Below are positions 1 to 7,081 of a stretch of 10,722 bases of DNA, piece after piece. The first letter of the stretch is position 1. Every line of letters begins with the position of its first letter. The DNA lies in the NCBI GenBank assembly GCA_004151065.3, contig NWUY0300067666.1, forward strand, positions 22,420 to 33,141, in the 5' to 3' direction. The notes under the pieces were generated by a model, which was not told the origin of the DNA, did not search any database, and saw nothing but the letters and a program-made list of their open reading frames with translations. The translations under genes were made by a program, and so were the position numbers. Source of the stretch: Larix sibirica. Its lineage: Eukaryota > Streptophyta > Pinopsida > Pinales > Pinaceae.

Positions 1-204
1 TTTATTATCGAGCATGGCTGCAAATTTATTTTCAGGCATGGATGCAAATGTTTTTTCAATCATGTCTTGTAACTCTATTTTAATTTTACCATCTCTTTCT
101 TCTCTACTTTTCTCTAATGTGTCTATGCGATCACCAAAGCTTTGTAGGGTAGTTGTTCTAGGTATCCCTTTTGCATTTTTTGGAATATGCGGTGAATTAT
201 CCAT
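1..204 (-). CDS. Partial open frame off left edge, possibly a retroelement gag N-terminus
   Basis: On the minus strand an ATG at 204-202 opens 68 codons with no stop before the window edge. The protein begins MDNSPHIPKNAKGIPR and continues into a charged, helix-prone stretch (around IDTLEKSREERDGKIKIELQ) that could form a coiled coil. No domain is recognisable. A hydrophilic, coiled-coil N-terminus after an AT-rich leader is typical of plant LTR-retrotransposon gag proteins, but no LTR, primer-binding site or protease is visible here, so this is inference. A chance open frame is less likely given its length in AT-rich DNA, but cannot be excluded. Confidence 0.35.
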   Translation of the reverse strand, partial: MDNSPHIPKNAKGIPRTTTLQSFGDRIDTLEKSREERDGKIKIELQDMIEKTFASMPENKFAAMLDNK

Positions 205-458
205 ACTTGTATAAGAATTTATATGTATATAAGAGCAATTAATAAAAATGACTAGAGAAAAAGAAGAAGAAGAAAGGAACTTGTGCACCTAATTTGTGCC
301 ATGTTCAATGTGCTTAGATCGCCAATAACATGTTCAAATGTGCTCAAATCAATAATACTAATGTGATTAGCTCGACAATAGATATGCTTGAATGCTAGAT
401 CGCAAGTCCAAATGTGCAGAAACCCTACTAACCAGATCGCCAAACTCAATTAAGAATA
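205..458 (-). other. Leader-like non-coding stretch with short internal repeats
   Basis: This lies upstream (minus sense) of the frame starting at 204. It holds several imperfect copies of short motifs: AGATCGCCAA near 316-325 and again near 435-444, a related AGATCGCAAG near 397-406, and CATGTTCAA at 300 and 329. A minus-strand 65-codon frame crosses it but looks fortuitous. It may be the untranslated leader of a retroelement; I could not find a convincing tRNA primer-binding site. Confidence 0.25.
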
Positions 459-737
459 CATCACTCTACCACAGACCATCTTGTTACACTCAAGATCATT
501 GTAGAGCATTGTCATAATAGTGAATCCAATCACTTATGCTACTTTGTGTACTTTAGGAAATATTTCGATGCGGTGCCTAAAAATAACTTGTGGAACATAT
601 TAAAAGAGCTAAAGGTTCCTTTTGAGTTGAAAGCCACTGCGATAAGTTTGTATGAGATTGTCATTACAAAATTTAAGAGCATTGAAGGATGGTCAAAAAA
701 TATTAATTGTAAAATTGGAGTTAGGCAAGGTTGCTCA
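459..737 (+). pseudogene. LINE reverse transcriptase fragment (motif A to motif B)
   Basis: One continuous plus frame gives HSTTDHLVTLKII, then CYFVYFRKYFDAVPKNNLW, then ITKFKSIEGWSKNINC and GVRQGC. These match the order of conserved blocks in non-LTR (LINE) reverse transcriptases: the STTDH block, motif A (usually FVDFRKAFD) and motif B (GxxQGC). The catalytic aspartate of motif A is Tyr here (FVYF), so the fragment could not polymerise even if expressed. Homology starts abruptly at about 459 and ends just after the motif B cysteine (732-734); the usual LSPxLF continuation and the YxDD motif are missing. It is a roughly 93-codon remnant truncated at both ends. LINE RT identity is fairly secure; the clade is not. 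Confidence 0.75.
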
Positions 738-909
738 ACTTGCCAAATACATTCCAGATTTAATAACCATTACCATGATAATACCATGTAACAACCATAA
801 TTCATAACTATTACTTATTTAACTAAATTATTTAGAAATATATTATTTATTTATGTTAATCATAACAAAATTTAAACCTCAATCCTTATCATGATAATAG
901 TTTGTCTCA
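738..909. other. AT-rich sequence, no gene seen
   Basis: This stretch between the RT remnant and the SINE is very AT-rich, with no coding signal beyond the tail of the RT frame. It is the ancestral DNA into which the SINE at 927-1168 inserted. Confidence 0.5.
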
Positions 910-926
910 ACCATAAATAATAATCA
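910..926. repeat. Left target-site duplication of the SINE
   Basis: ACCATAAATAATAATCA, 17 bases, recurs exactly at 1169-1185 on the other side of the 242-bp SINE-like insertion. An exact flanking repeat next to a poly(A)/poly(T) end is the signature of target-primed retroposition. Confidence 0.85.
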
Positions 927-1168
927 TTTTTTTGTTAACTAGGGGAAGCGACAACTGGGATGGGGCTGGTACTCGCGTGACATGAGATCTAGGGGTCCAA
1001 TCCCATCTTCTACCACTATACCCTTAGGTGCACCCACACAACTTGCAAGCATGGGGCATGGGTAAGCAAGGGTGATTTGAACTCGTGATTTCCATTTACA
1101 ACATGTCCTTCATATCAAGCGAATCTCATATCAAGCAAATTATCGGCTAAACTACACCCTTGCGAGCT
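927..1168 (-). mobile_element. tRNA-derived SINE with poly(A) tail and target-site duplications
   Basis: Read on the minus strand, the 242-bp insertion starts AGCTCGCAAGGGTG, has an A-box-like TAGTTTAGCCGA (1154-1143) and a B-box-like GAGTTCAAATC (1084-1074), and ends in seven A residues (933-927). GCAAGGGTG (from 1163) and CACCCTTGC (ending 1066) are exact 9-base complements, resembling an acceptor stem closing a tRNA-like head. Seventeen-base duplications flank the whole unit. A tRNA-like head with a poly(A) tail is the standard SINE design, transcribed by RNA polymerase III and moved by a partner LINE, probably L1-type given the A tail. I do not recognise the family. The duplications are perfect, so the insertion is probably not very old. 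Confidence 0.8.
1074..1154 (-). promoter_or_regulatory. Internal Pol III promoter of the SINE (A and B boxes)
   Basis: The A box is TAGTTTAGCCGA at 1154-1143, a loose match to TRGCNNARYNGG. The B box is GAGTTCAAATC at 1084-1074, close to GGTTCRANYCC. The start-to-start distance of 70 bases is longer than in a tRNA, partly because CATATCAAGC is repeated 16 bases apart (1111-1120, 1127-1136) between the boxes. Divergence from consensus suggests weak activity today. Confidence 0.5.
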
Positions 1169-1185
1169 ACCATAAATAATAATCA
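1169..1185. repeat. Right target-site duplication of the SINE
   Basis: This is an exact 17-base copy of 910-926. It lies immediately beyond the 5' (tRNA-like) end of the minus-strand SINE and fixes that end at 1168. Confidence 0.85.
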
Positions 1186-1654
1186 GTTATTCTTATTTAC
1201 CTTAACAATTTTTATAAATGCATTTCATGTCCATTTTATTTTACAAGAAATTTGATAATATTTATTTTAAAATAATAATTTTTAAATGAATGCTATATTG
1301 TTTTTAGTAAATAATAATGTAAATAATTATATAGTGATAAACAAAATTTACTTATATGATAAACGTGTTTGGATCATCAAACATTACACATATAGATTTT
1401 GTGATTTGATATCCAATTAAGAACTTTTTTATTGAATATTTAATGAAAAATTATGATCAAAAGTTTATATCTTAATCACATTATTTGACACTTTCTAAAG
1501 AGATAATCATTAATGTTGTATATCTTATTGGAGATTATGAACATTTAGGGGGTAGTTTTTTTTCATATATATATCCACTCAATTGAATGGTGTAAAGGTA
1601 TTGGAGGCTTCAATATAATCAATTGTCTACTTTCCTCACAATTGTTTATAAATT
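1186..1654. other. AT-rich non-coding DNA, nothing recognisable
   Basis: There are no long open frames, RNA genes or clear repeats. The last 60 bases before 1655 (around GGAGGCTTCAA) may be a very diverged relic of the tandem unit that follows. Confidence 0.4.
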
Positions 1655-2440
1655 CATTGGTGAAGAATGAAGAGTTTTATATCGTTGATCAAGGTTCAAT
1701 TTTTATGAGGGTGTTCATCCCTTGAGGTTTCCATGGGGGGACTTGGAGGTAATTGTTGAATGTTTGAGGCTTGCATTGCACTCCATGCTTACAAATAAGT
1801 AGATCAAAACTCACCATATTTTCATCCTTAAGATTGAACATTAACTGTTATGACTACGACCATTTAAAAAGCTCAAAGGGTTTGGATCCATTATTGAGGA
1901 ATGAGAATTTTTCCATCGATAACCAAGATTCAATTCCGATAAAAGAATCTAGCCCCTGAGGTTAACATGGGGGTACACAAAGGTAGTGTTTGAAAACATG
2001 AGGCTTGAATTGAACTCACCACGGATACATAAGTGGATCAAAACCCACCCTCTTGTCATCCATGAGTGAGGAAAGAGAATATTTTGACTAGTGACCAAGG
2101 TTTAATTTCCATGAGGGAATTCGACCCTTGAGGTTTCCATGGGGTAAACCATAGGTAGTGTTCGAGCTTTTGATGCTTTCACTGTACTCTCCATGCACAC
2201 ATAATTGGATCAAATCCCACCCTCTTTCCATCCTTAAGACCACACAGTAACTATTATGTCTATGGCCACAATTTATGTTAAGAGGCAGTAGCTCGAATGG
2301 AAAGGAAGTAAGTTTTTCACTCTCCTTTCTTAGGTTCAAATCCCTGATGAGGCATTGACGCATTATGATAAGGCTAAAAGGATAGGTATCCCACTTGAGT
2401 CGGAACCCATCTTGGGTGTGTCTCTGAATGTCCAAGCCTT
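1655..2440 (+). repeat. Diverged tandem array of tRNA-like (SINE-like) units
   Basis: Four B-box-like blocks stand at 1693 (GGTTCAATTTT), 1927 (GATTCAATTCC), 2099 (GGTTTAATTTC) and 2333 (GGTTCAAATCC), spaced 234, 172 and 234 bp. The DNA between them aligns: TTGAGGTTTCCATGGGG occurs in units 1 and 3 with a variant in unit 2, GGATCAAA plus a CCCACCCTC block is in units 2 and 3, and CATCCTTAAGA starts at 1823 and 2229, exactly 406 bp (234+172) apart. Unit 2 has lost about 62 bp, including the A-box region. A-box-like motifs occur at 1869-1880 (AAGCTCAAAGGG) and 2289-2300 (TAGCTCGAATGG). The array is best read as a tRNA-derived element amplified in tandem, or a satellite seeded by one; unit 4 diverges after about 2365. 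Frames of 62 (plus) and 115 (minus) codons across it look accidental. Confidence 0.65.
2289..2343 (+). promoter_or_regulatory. Best-preserved Pol III A and B boxes of the tandem array
   Basis: TAGCTCGAATGG (2289-2300) differs from the A-box consensus TRGCNNARYNGG at only two positions. GGTTCAAATCC (2333-2343) fits GGTTCRANYCC exactly. The start-to-start distance of 44 bases is tRNA-like. Together they could still recruit TFIIIC and RNA polymerase III. The cloverleaf is not preserved, so this is not a tRNA gene. Confidence 0.6.
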
Positions 2441-2610
2441 ACTAAATCATAAATTTCCTACTAAGCATTGACTTGTGTGTTGTTGGAACTAACCTCTCCT
2501 AATTTTTATTTTTAATTTAAGAAATAGAAAGACCATAAGGATTCTTTCTATTTTCAATCACTTCATCCCAAGTAAAACAGTGTACATATAAGAGGTTCTC
2601 TTTTTAATTA
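2441..2610. other. AT-rich gap, nothing firm
   Basis: This lies between the tandem array and the LINE remnant. The last bases may belong to the LINE, but an in-frame stop at 2605-2607 and weak similarity prevent setting the boundary. Confidence 0.35.
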
Positions 2611-3539
2611 TGGAAATGTTTGATCCCATTGAAAATCAAGTGTTTTTTATGGCTAGTTTTTTAAAATTGTTTAAAGACTTGGGATAATCTTATTCACAAG
2701 GAATGGATTGGTTTGAATTATTGTGCTTTATGAATGGATGATAGTGAATCAATTGATTGCTTGTTTGGAAAGTGTAATTTTACAAGGGAATTTTGGAGGA
2801 TGGCATGTAATCATCTCAGTATTTCAAAGGTATGGGGACTCCATCCCTTTGATCATATTTTTTATGAATGGCACAAATCTGATTTTGAGTATAAAATGCT
2901 TCCTGCTTTTATTTCTTGGGGAATCTGGAGGTTTAGAAACTTCATGTTGTTTGAAGGGAGGTCCTTGAATCCCTTTGACTGAATTTTCTGGAGCATTGGT
3001 CTTTATAAAGACTATTTCCATGTTGAATCCAAAAAATTAGATGCAAACAGATTAGGGATTTACATCTTGATGACGGAGCTTATGAATTTTTCGATGGGGC
3101 GGCCCAAAATCGTTTCTATGCAGCCAGGATGATCCTTAGACTTAATCAAGACCATTATTTCAAACTGAAATTGAATTGTGGGAAAGGTTCAAACACAAGA
3201 TCAGAATTGTTGGCTTTATGGTGTCTTATCAAAGTGTCATATCTATTTGGTATTGACTCTATAGAATTCTTTGGGGATTCCAAATTGATTATCAATTGAG
3301 ATAATGATATTTTCTCTTTAAAGGTGATAGAGCTTCAAATTTGGTGTAGAAGAATTAAATATCTCCTTTCTTCTTTTTCAACTTCCATCAGTATTGAACA
3401 TGTTTTTCGTGAATTAAATTTGGATGCAGATTTATTGTCAAAAGAGGCTCTTAATGAAGCTGAAGGAACTCTCTTTTGGGAAGAAATTATAGAGAATTTT
3501 GTTGCTCTATGTGGTTTTCTCTATATCTTTGGGATATAG
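2611..3539 (+). pseudogene. LINE ORF2 C-terminus: zf-RVT and RNase H domains
   Basis: Frame 1 from 2611 reads WKCLIPLKIKCFLWLVF, then TWDNLIHKEWIGLNYCAL, then a stop (2731-2733) where the next zinc Cys is expected, then DDSESIDCLFGKCNFTREFW. This is the zf-RVT domain between RT and RNase H in plant LINEs. Frame 1 also has stops at 2662 and 2980 and runs to about 3036. After a run of six A (3031-3036) the reading moves to frame 3: KQIRDLHLDDGAYEFFDGAA, the start of RNase H. Its four acidic residues are visible: Asp (3093-3095, FDGAA), Glu (3204-3206, RSELLAL), Asp (3276-3278, FGDSK) and Asp (3429-3431, in NLDADLLSKEA). A TGA at 3297-3299 interrupts the domain after LIIN; Trp is plausible there. 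The frame closes at 3537-3539 with TAG. Dead, but clearly recognisable. Confidence 0.75.
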
Positions 3540-3749
3540 CTGGTTATTTCTTTTGGTCACTTTTTTCACTCTTTTTGAGACCTACTAGTCGTATTTTTTT
3601 AATGTAATTTGTTTTTCGGTATGGGATACTTCTCTTTGAGCGACTAAATGAGAAATTAGGACTTATGTTGTTATACTATAGTTTGTTTTTTAAGTTACCC
3701 AAGATCAAATAGTTTCATTGAATTTCGTTCTTTAAACTGGAAAAAAAAA
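3540..3749 (+). other. Probable LINE 3' UTR ending in A9
   Basis: T-rich sequence follows the RNase H stop codon and ends in ATTTCGTTCTTTAAACTGG plus nine A. A short non-coding tail ending in poly(A) directly after the RNase H domain is the normal LINE layout. Its role is to be recognised by the element's own reverse transcriptase. Confidence 0.5.
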
Positions 3750-3930
3750 CGCTATTACGTTGTTGTTATTAGTCCCCGCCTTCAAGCTAGCAGGAACTCT
3801 TGTAATCGGCTTGCGCCATTTCAAATAGTATTTAATAGTATTGTACCACCATTGGAGATTGAGTTGTGTCCCATAAAATTATTTTAATGGTTTTTATTAG
3901 ACAAAGTGTTTCCTTAATGTAAATTGTGTG
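3750..3930. other. No gene seen
   Basis: This flank of the LINE tail includes a GC-richer patch (AGTCCCCGCCTTCAAGCTAG) at 3771-3790. I cannot tell whether it is target DNA or an extension of the LINE 3' UTR. Confidence 0.3.
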
Positions 3931-4142
3931 CTCACCCCTCATTCAGAAATTCTTAGTGGGTGGAAAGATATAATAACTAAGAGCACATTGAATCCATTGG
4001 AAAAAATTTGAAACAACACATCCTAAAAGCATAAGGAATGGGTTAACTCCTCATCCATGCCCCTTTAGTGGATGGAAGTTTATTATAACTAAGACCACGA
4101 TGAATTTTATTTGAGAATATTTGAAGCAACACATATTAATAG
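3931..4142. repeat. Diverged tandem duplication, period about 122 bp
   Basis: The block beginning TTAGTGGGTGGAAAG (3953) recurs as TTAGTGGATGGAAG (4075). Both continue with TATAACTAAGA, a CAC-GATGAAT / CACATTGAAT block, a GA-rich stretch and GAA(A/G)CAACACAT. The upstream CTCACCCCTCATTC and CTCCTCATCCATG also correspond. Copies are about 3931-4030 and 4047-4142. There is no coding or tRNA-like signal; the origin is unknown. Confidence 0.6.
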
Positions 4143-4234
4143 TCTCGATGACAAAAATAATTAAGTGGTTTTTATATTGTTAAAAAATAACATTGTGATG
4201 TTTTTTAAATAATAAATAGTTGTATTACTTTGGA
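4143..4234. other. AT-rich spacer
   Basis: This short AT-rich stretch contains TTAAAAAATAAC and TTTTTTAAATAATAAATAG. Nothing else is seen. Confidence 0.3.
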
Positions 4235-4540
4235 TGGGGTGATCAGGTATGGGATGTGTCACTTGGTGACAGGGAAAACACTTGGGCATTGTAATCGCTC
4301 TTTGCGTGCAGTATCCAGGTTATGACAGGGTGGGTGTTATGATGAATTTTGGGTTTACGAAGGATGGAGAGTTAATGGACCATGAAGAGCCTTGGTTGGC
4401 AGTGACATGAGACCACTCACACCAGACACCATGATGACAAGGCTATTGATGAAAATTTGGGTGCGGTTACATCAGTGCATGGGTAATAACAAGGACAAGA
4501 ATGGAAATATCCCTTGATAATTTCCAATTTGACCTCAACC
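4235..4540. other. GC-richer block without recognisable gene
   Basis: Composition changes sharply: G and TG-rich on the plus strand, with a small palindrome GTCACTTGGTGAC (4258-4270). Several frames stay open for 40-50 codons (for example one passing through GFTKDGELMDHEEPWLAV), but none is long or matches a family I know. It may be a decayed coding fragment or another transposon piece. Confidence 0.3.
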
Positions 4541-5170
4541 TTATATGCACCTGGTTATTTGGCTAACTATAGTTATGTATTCAATTCTCCCAAAATACAT
4601 CATTCAGCCTTTTGTGTCCATGCATATTCTCTCCAACTATGAGTATTCTTTTTGTAAGGAGTGGTATGATTCCTTTCCATGTTCTTACCATTTCGGTATG
4701 CTCTGCTTTTCGGGACTTGCTAGTTTGGTCTACTCTTATTCATGGCTTCTTTGGTTTGATTAGTCTACAATTCTCTATGGGTTTGCTTGGTTTTCTATTC
4801 TTTGTGGGATCTGCTTGATCCTCTTGGTTCAATCTATCTACCCCCATTTGCAAATCCCATGGACGATAGAGGTCATGATCACAAGGTGAGGAGAGGATAG
4901 GATATTACTTCACAACCTCAAATTTAGAAAGAGGCTCTAGAATCTTAAGTTATTTACCTTTAGCAAACCCCTTCCCATATATGGCATGAAATTTCTAAAA
5001 CAAAGGATTGGGTCAAAACAAAACAGGGTTTTATTCACACCACTAAGATCTACTCAGAAATGAGGGCATTGATCTCTAACGTGGGAACCTCACACTCAAG
5101 AGACACAAATTATTTCAATTAAATTGTTGCTTTATACTAGCAGGTTAAATGGATCCTTGGTAAAGTTTTA
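4541..5170. other. No supported gene
   Basis: Two overlapping frames of about 70 codons (4545-4763 and 4612-4818) translate to hydrophobic, aromatic-rich sequence as expected from T-rich DNA and resemble nothing known. No repeats or RNA genes were found. Confidence 0.3.
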
Positions 5171-5368
5171 ATGGACAATAAAGAGGAATGGGGTGAATTA
5201 CTCCTGCAGATGGACGAGATCCAAGACCAAATCATGAAAATGGATTCCAAGTTGAATATTCTAGTCAAAGTTGCCACACTCCTTGATTTTGTTGCAAAAG
5301 ATCCTAAGTCCTCGCGTGCTCATGAGGTGCCAACGATCTCCATCTCTAATGATCATATTGTTGCTTAA
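5171..5368 (+). CDS. Small 65-codon frame of unknown function, coiled-coil-like
   Basis: ATG to TAA encodes a hydrophilic protein starting MDNKEEWGELLLQMDEIQDQ and continuing IMKMDSKLNILVKV, with a leucine/isoleucine/methionine pattern compatible with a short coiled coil, then a polar tail. Composition is more protein-like than neighbouring frames. It shares the MDN start and coiled-coil character with the minus-strand frame at 1-204, so a gag-type N-terminus or a small retroelement protein is possible, but no further domain follows in any frame. No promoter or splice context can be assigned. A chance frame remains a real alternative. Confidence 0.3.
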   Translation: MDNKEEWGELLLQMDEIQDQIMKMDSKLNILVKVATLLDFVAKDPKSSRAHEVPTISISNDHIVA

Positions 5369-5515
5369 TCTTGTTATTGTTTAGATTTCTCTTTTAATTT
5401 TATGTTATCTTAGTTTAACCCAAGATATTTCATATTTGTATATCTACTCTATTTGCATTAGGAAGATAAGAGGTGAAGCTAAAAGGGCTACATGGAACAT
5501 AAATGACAATCGGTT
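5369..5515. other. AT-rich, nothing recognised
   Basis: T-rich sequence after the small frame, without gene or repeat signals. Confidence 0.3.
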
Positions 5516-5561
5516 GTTTTTTTGTTGGTTTAGTTTCCCTTATGGTAAACCAAAAACAAAC
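5516..5561. repeat. Imperfect inverted repeat (hairpin)
   Basis: GTTTTTTTGTTGGTTTA (5516-5532) pairs with TAAACCAAAAACAAAC (5546-5561) around a 13-base loop, with one bulge and one or two mismatches. It could be a MITE end, a relic of a terminal repeat, or chance in T-rich DNA. No second copy was found nearby. Confidence 0.4.
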
Positions 5562-5609
5562 TTACTCTATATATTTCAGTTAGTTTAATATAATTTCCAT
5601 AACTTACAA

Positions 5610-5634
5610 AATAATAATAATAATAATAAATAAT
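5610..5634. repeat. AAT trinucleotide microsatellite
   Basis: About six and a half ATA/AAT units followed by an imperfect extension. This is an ordinary plant simple repeat. Confidence 0.85.
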
Positions 5635-7081
5635 TGTCTATATTAATAAAAATAAAAATATTGTTGTGAATTTATTCATACATCTTTCATATAATTCTAG
5701 AAAACATCTAATACTAATTTCAATGATGGATAGGGTAATTGTGTTAGTAAACATATTATTCAATTTCTTTATGCTTTAAATCTTGTGTAGAGCATTGCTT
5801 TACATTATGGTCTAACAGTAAACAAAATTAGAAAAGATAAATTATCAATTGTTGAATAAAATCCTATTAGAGAAGTAGTTGTCGACTCCACGTAGCTATT
5901 AGTGATTGACTCCTCCTAAGAGTATCCTAGGTTATCATGATATACATAAAGTTGTTGACAACATCTCTTTAGAGGAAAGGTTAACAAGTAATTGCGCACA
6001 TGAACAAGGAGGTATTGTATCATGGTTAGAGAAGTTTCTAGCTCTAAATATTTCATTCTAAAAAAACAAGATAGCCGTCTAAGATGCATGCTTTCAATTT
6101 GAGACTATGCTTACTTAATTGGTCTTGAGATTTATTTAGCTCCTTAAATTATGATTCAACATTGGGTAACCATGCCTTCAGGTCATCCTAGACAAACTAG
6201 CTTGAATGTTAACTACTTCCATTAAAACACTTTTACAAACACCTGCTTAATTAGTGAACATCTCCTACCATGATGCCAATAACAGTTGTTAGTACCTCAT
6301 GTATCAAGTAGAGGTAGAGGTCTAATACCCTTTGCATCCAAACACACTAACCTTGTTCCTTGCAAATGAATGAGGAAGAAAGAAAACACCCCTAAATTTA
6401 TTAGGGGGGAGGAATGAATGAGAGAACCAATGCACTCGAGTCCTTCAATACTCCTTACCATAAATTCACATTGCTCTTCGGGAGGTTGAAAAGATAGCCT
6501 ACTCCCATGTCACGTATCAATGATTAAAGCCTTGGGGATTTCAAGAGGGTGATACTGTGGGAGTCTGAAATTAGGGGAAATACTCATCATCCTGCCCCTC
6601 CATGAACATTTCTTTGATGTGAAATGAGGGAGAAAGAGGGAGGACCCCTTTTTTAAACAACTATTATTTACTATGATAGGATTAAATCAATGTAGGTGCA
6701 TTCTTCACTCTTAAATCTAGTCAATAATCATTTTTTTGTGTTTGGTTTCAAGGATTTTGCATTCTTCACTTTATAAATATGTGCCAAACAACAGAGTAAT
6801 AAATAATTTTTAGGATAGAATACATTGTTTTATTTCATATATTTCATATTCAATAGCGTATATCATAGCTTACAAAATGATTATTACTCTCTTGAGGAGT
6901 GCATATTGATTACCATAAAAGACTATATCTTGAAATCTTTGAAGCAATGGAGCTATTCTCTAAGCCACATGAGGAGACAAGGGAGCCTTTCATTGTTTCA
7001 ATGCTCAAATAATTATTGTGTAACTACCAATGATAATTAATAGGTCTAGTTTTATCTCTCAAAAGCTTGATTTATTAATGA
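5635..7081. other. Long stretch without recognisable genes
   Basis: There are many stops in all frames. A 51-codon frame (5906-6058), open but without a good start, includes DNISLEERLTSN and GGIVSWLEKFLALNIS, which I cannot assign. A 7-bp hairpin CCCCTAA/TTAGGGG lies at 6389-6407, bracketed by AATGAATGAG repeats. A 71-codon frame at 6825-7040 looks fortuitous. This is probably old, eroded repeat DNA. Confidence 0.35.

Larger units (their letters stand above)
2611..3749 (+). mobile_element. 5'-truncated LINE: 3' end of ORF2, 3' UTR and A9 tail
   Basis: This is the 3' part of a plant L1-type LINE. It holds a zf-RVT-like domain, an RNase H domain, about 200 bp of T-rich untranslated DNA and a run of nine A residues (3741-3749), which is the expected 3' terminus. 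The endonuclease and RT domains are absent, as expected from 5' truncation during target-primed reverse transcription. No convincing target-site duplication was found around the ends, so the exact borders are uncertain. It may belong to the same superfamily as the LINE at the right end, whose own 3' part lies outside the window, so the two cannot be compared directly. Confidence 0.7.

Noticed and set aside
205-458. Primer-binding site of an LTR retrotransposon
   Set aside because: TTGGCGATCT occurs twice on the minus strand but neither copy matches a plant tRNA 3' end well or follows an LTR-like TG...CA boundary.
1771-1959. 62-codon plus-strand open frame
   Set aside because: Inside the same tandem array; the related units do not keep it open.
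2289-2343. Intact tRNA gene
   Set aside because: Pol III boxes are good, but no anticodon arm or acceptor pairing fits a cloverleaf.
2088-2435. 115-codon minus-strand open frame
   Set aside because: It lies across the tandem array units and their B boxes, has no recognisable domain, and its length is explained by antisense reading of the repeat.
2723-2968. 81-codon frame 2 reading and 65-codon antisense frame over 2824-3021
   Set aside because: The frame 1 reading carries the zf-RVT motif; the others are shadows.
459-3749. RT fragment and zf-RVT/RNase H remnant as one continuous LINE
   Set aside because: Between them lie a SINE with target duplications and a tandem array, no intervening RT or linker sequence is visible, and the RT fragment's style differs from L1 with RNase H. 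Not excluded, but unsupported.
4545-4818. Two hydrophobic frames suggesting a membrane protein
   Set aside because: T-rich DNA yields hydrophobic codons by chance; no family resemblance, and the two frames overlap.
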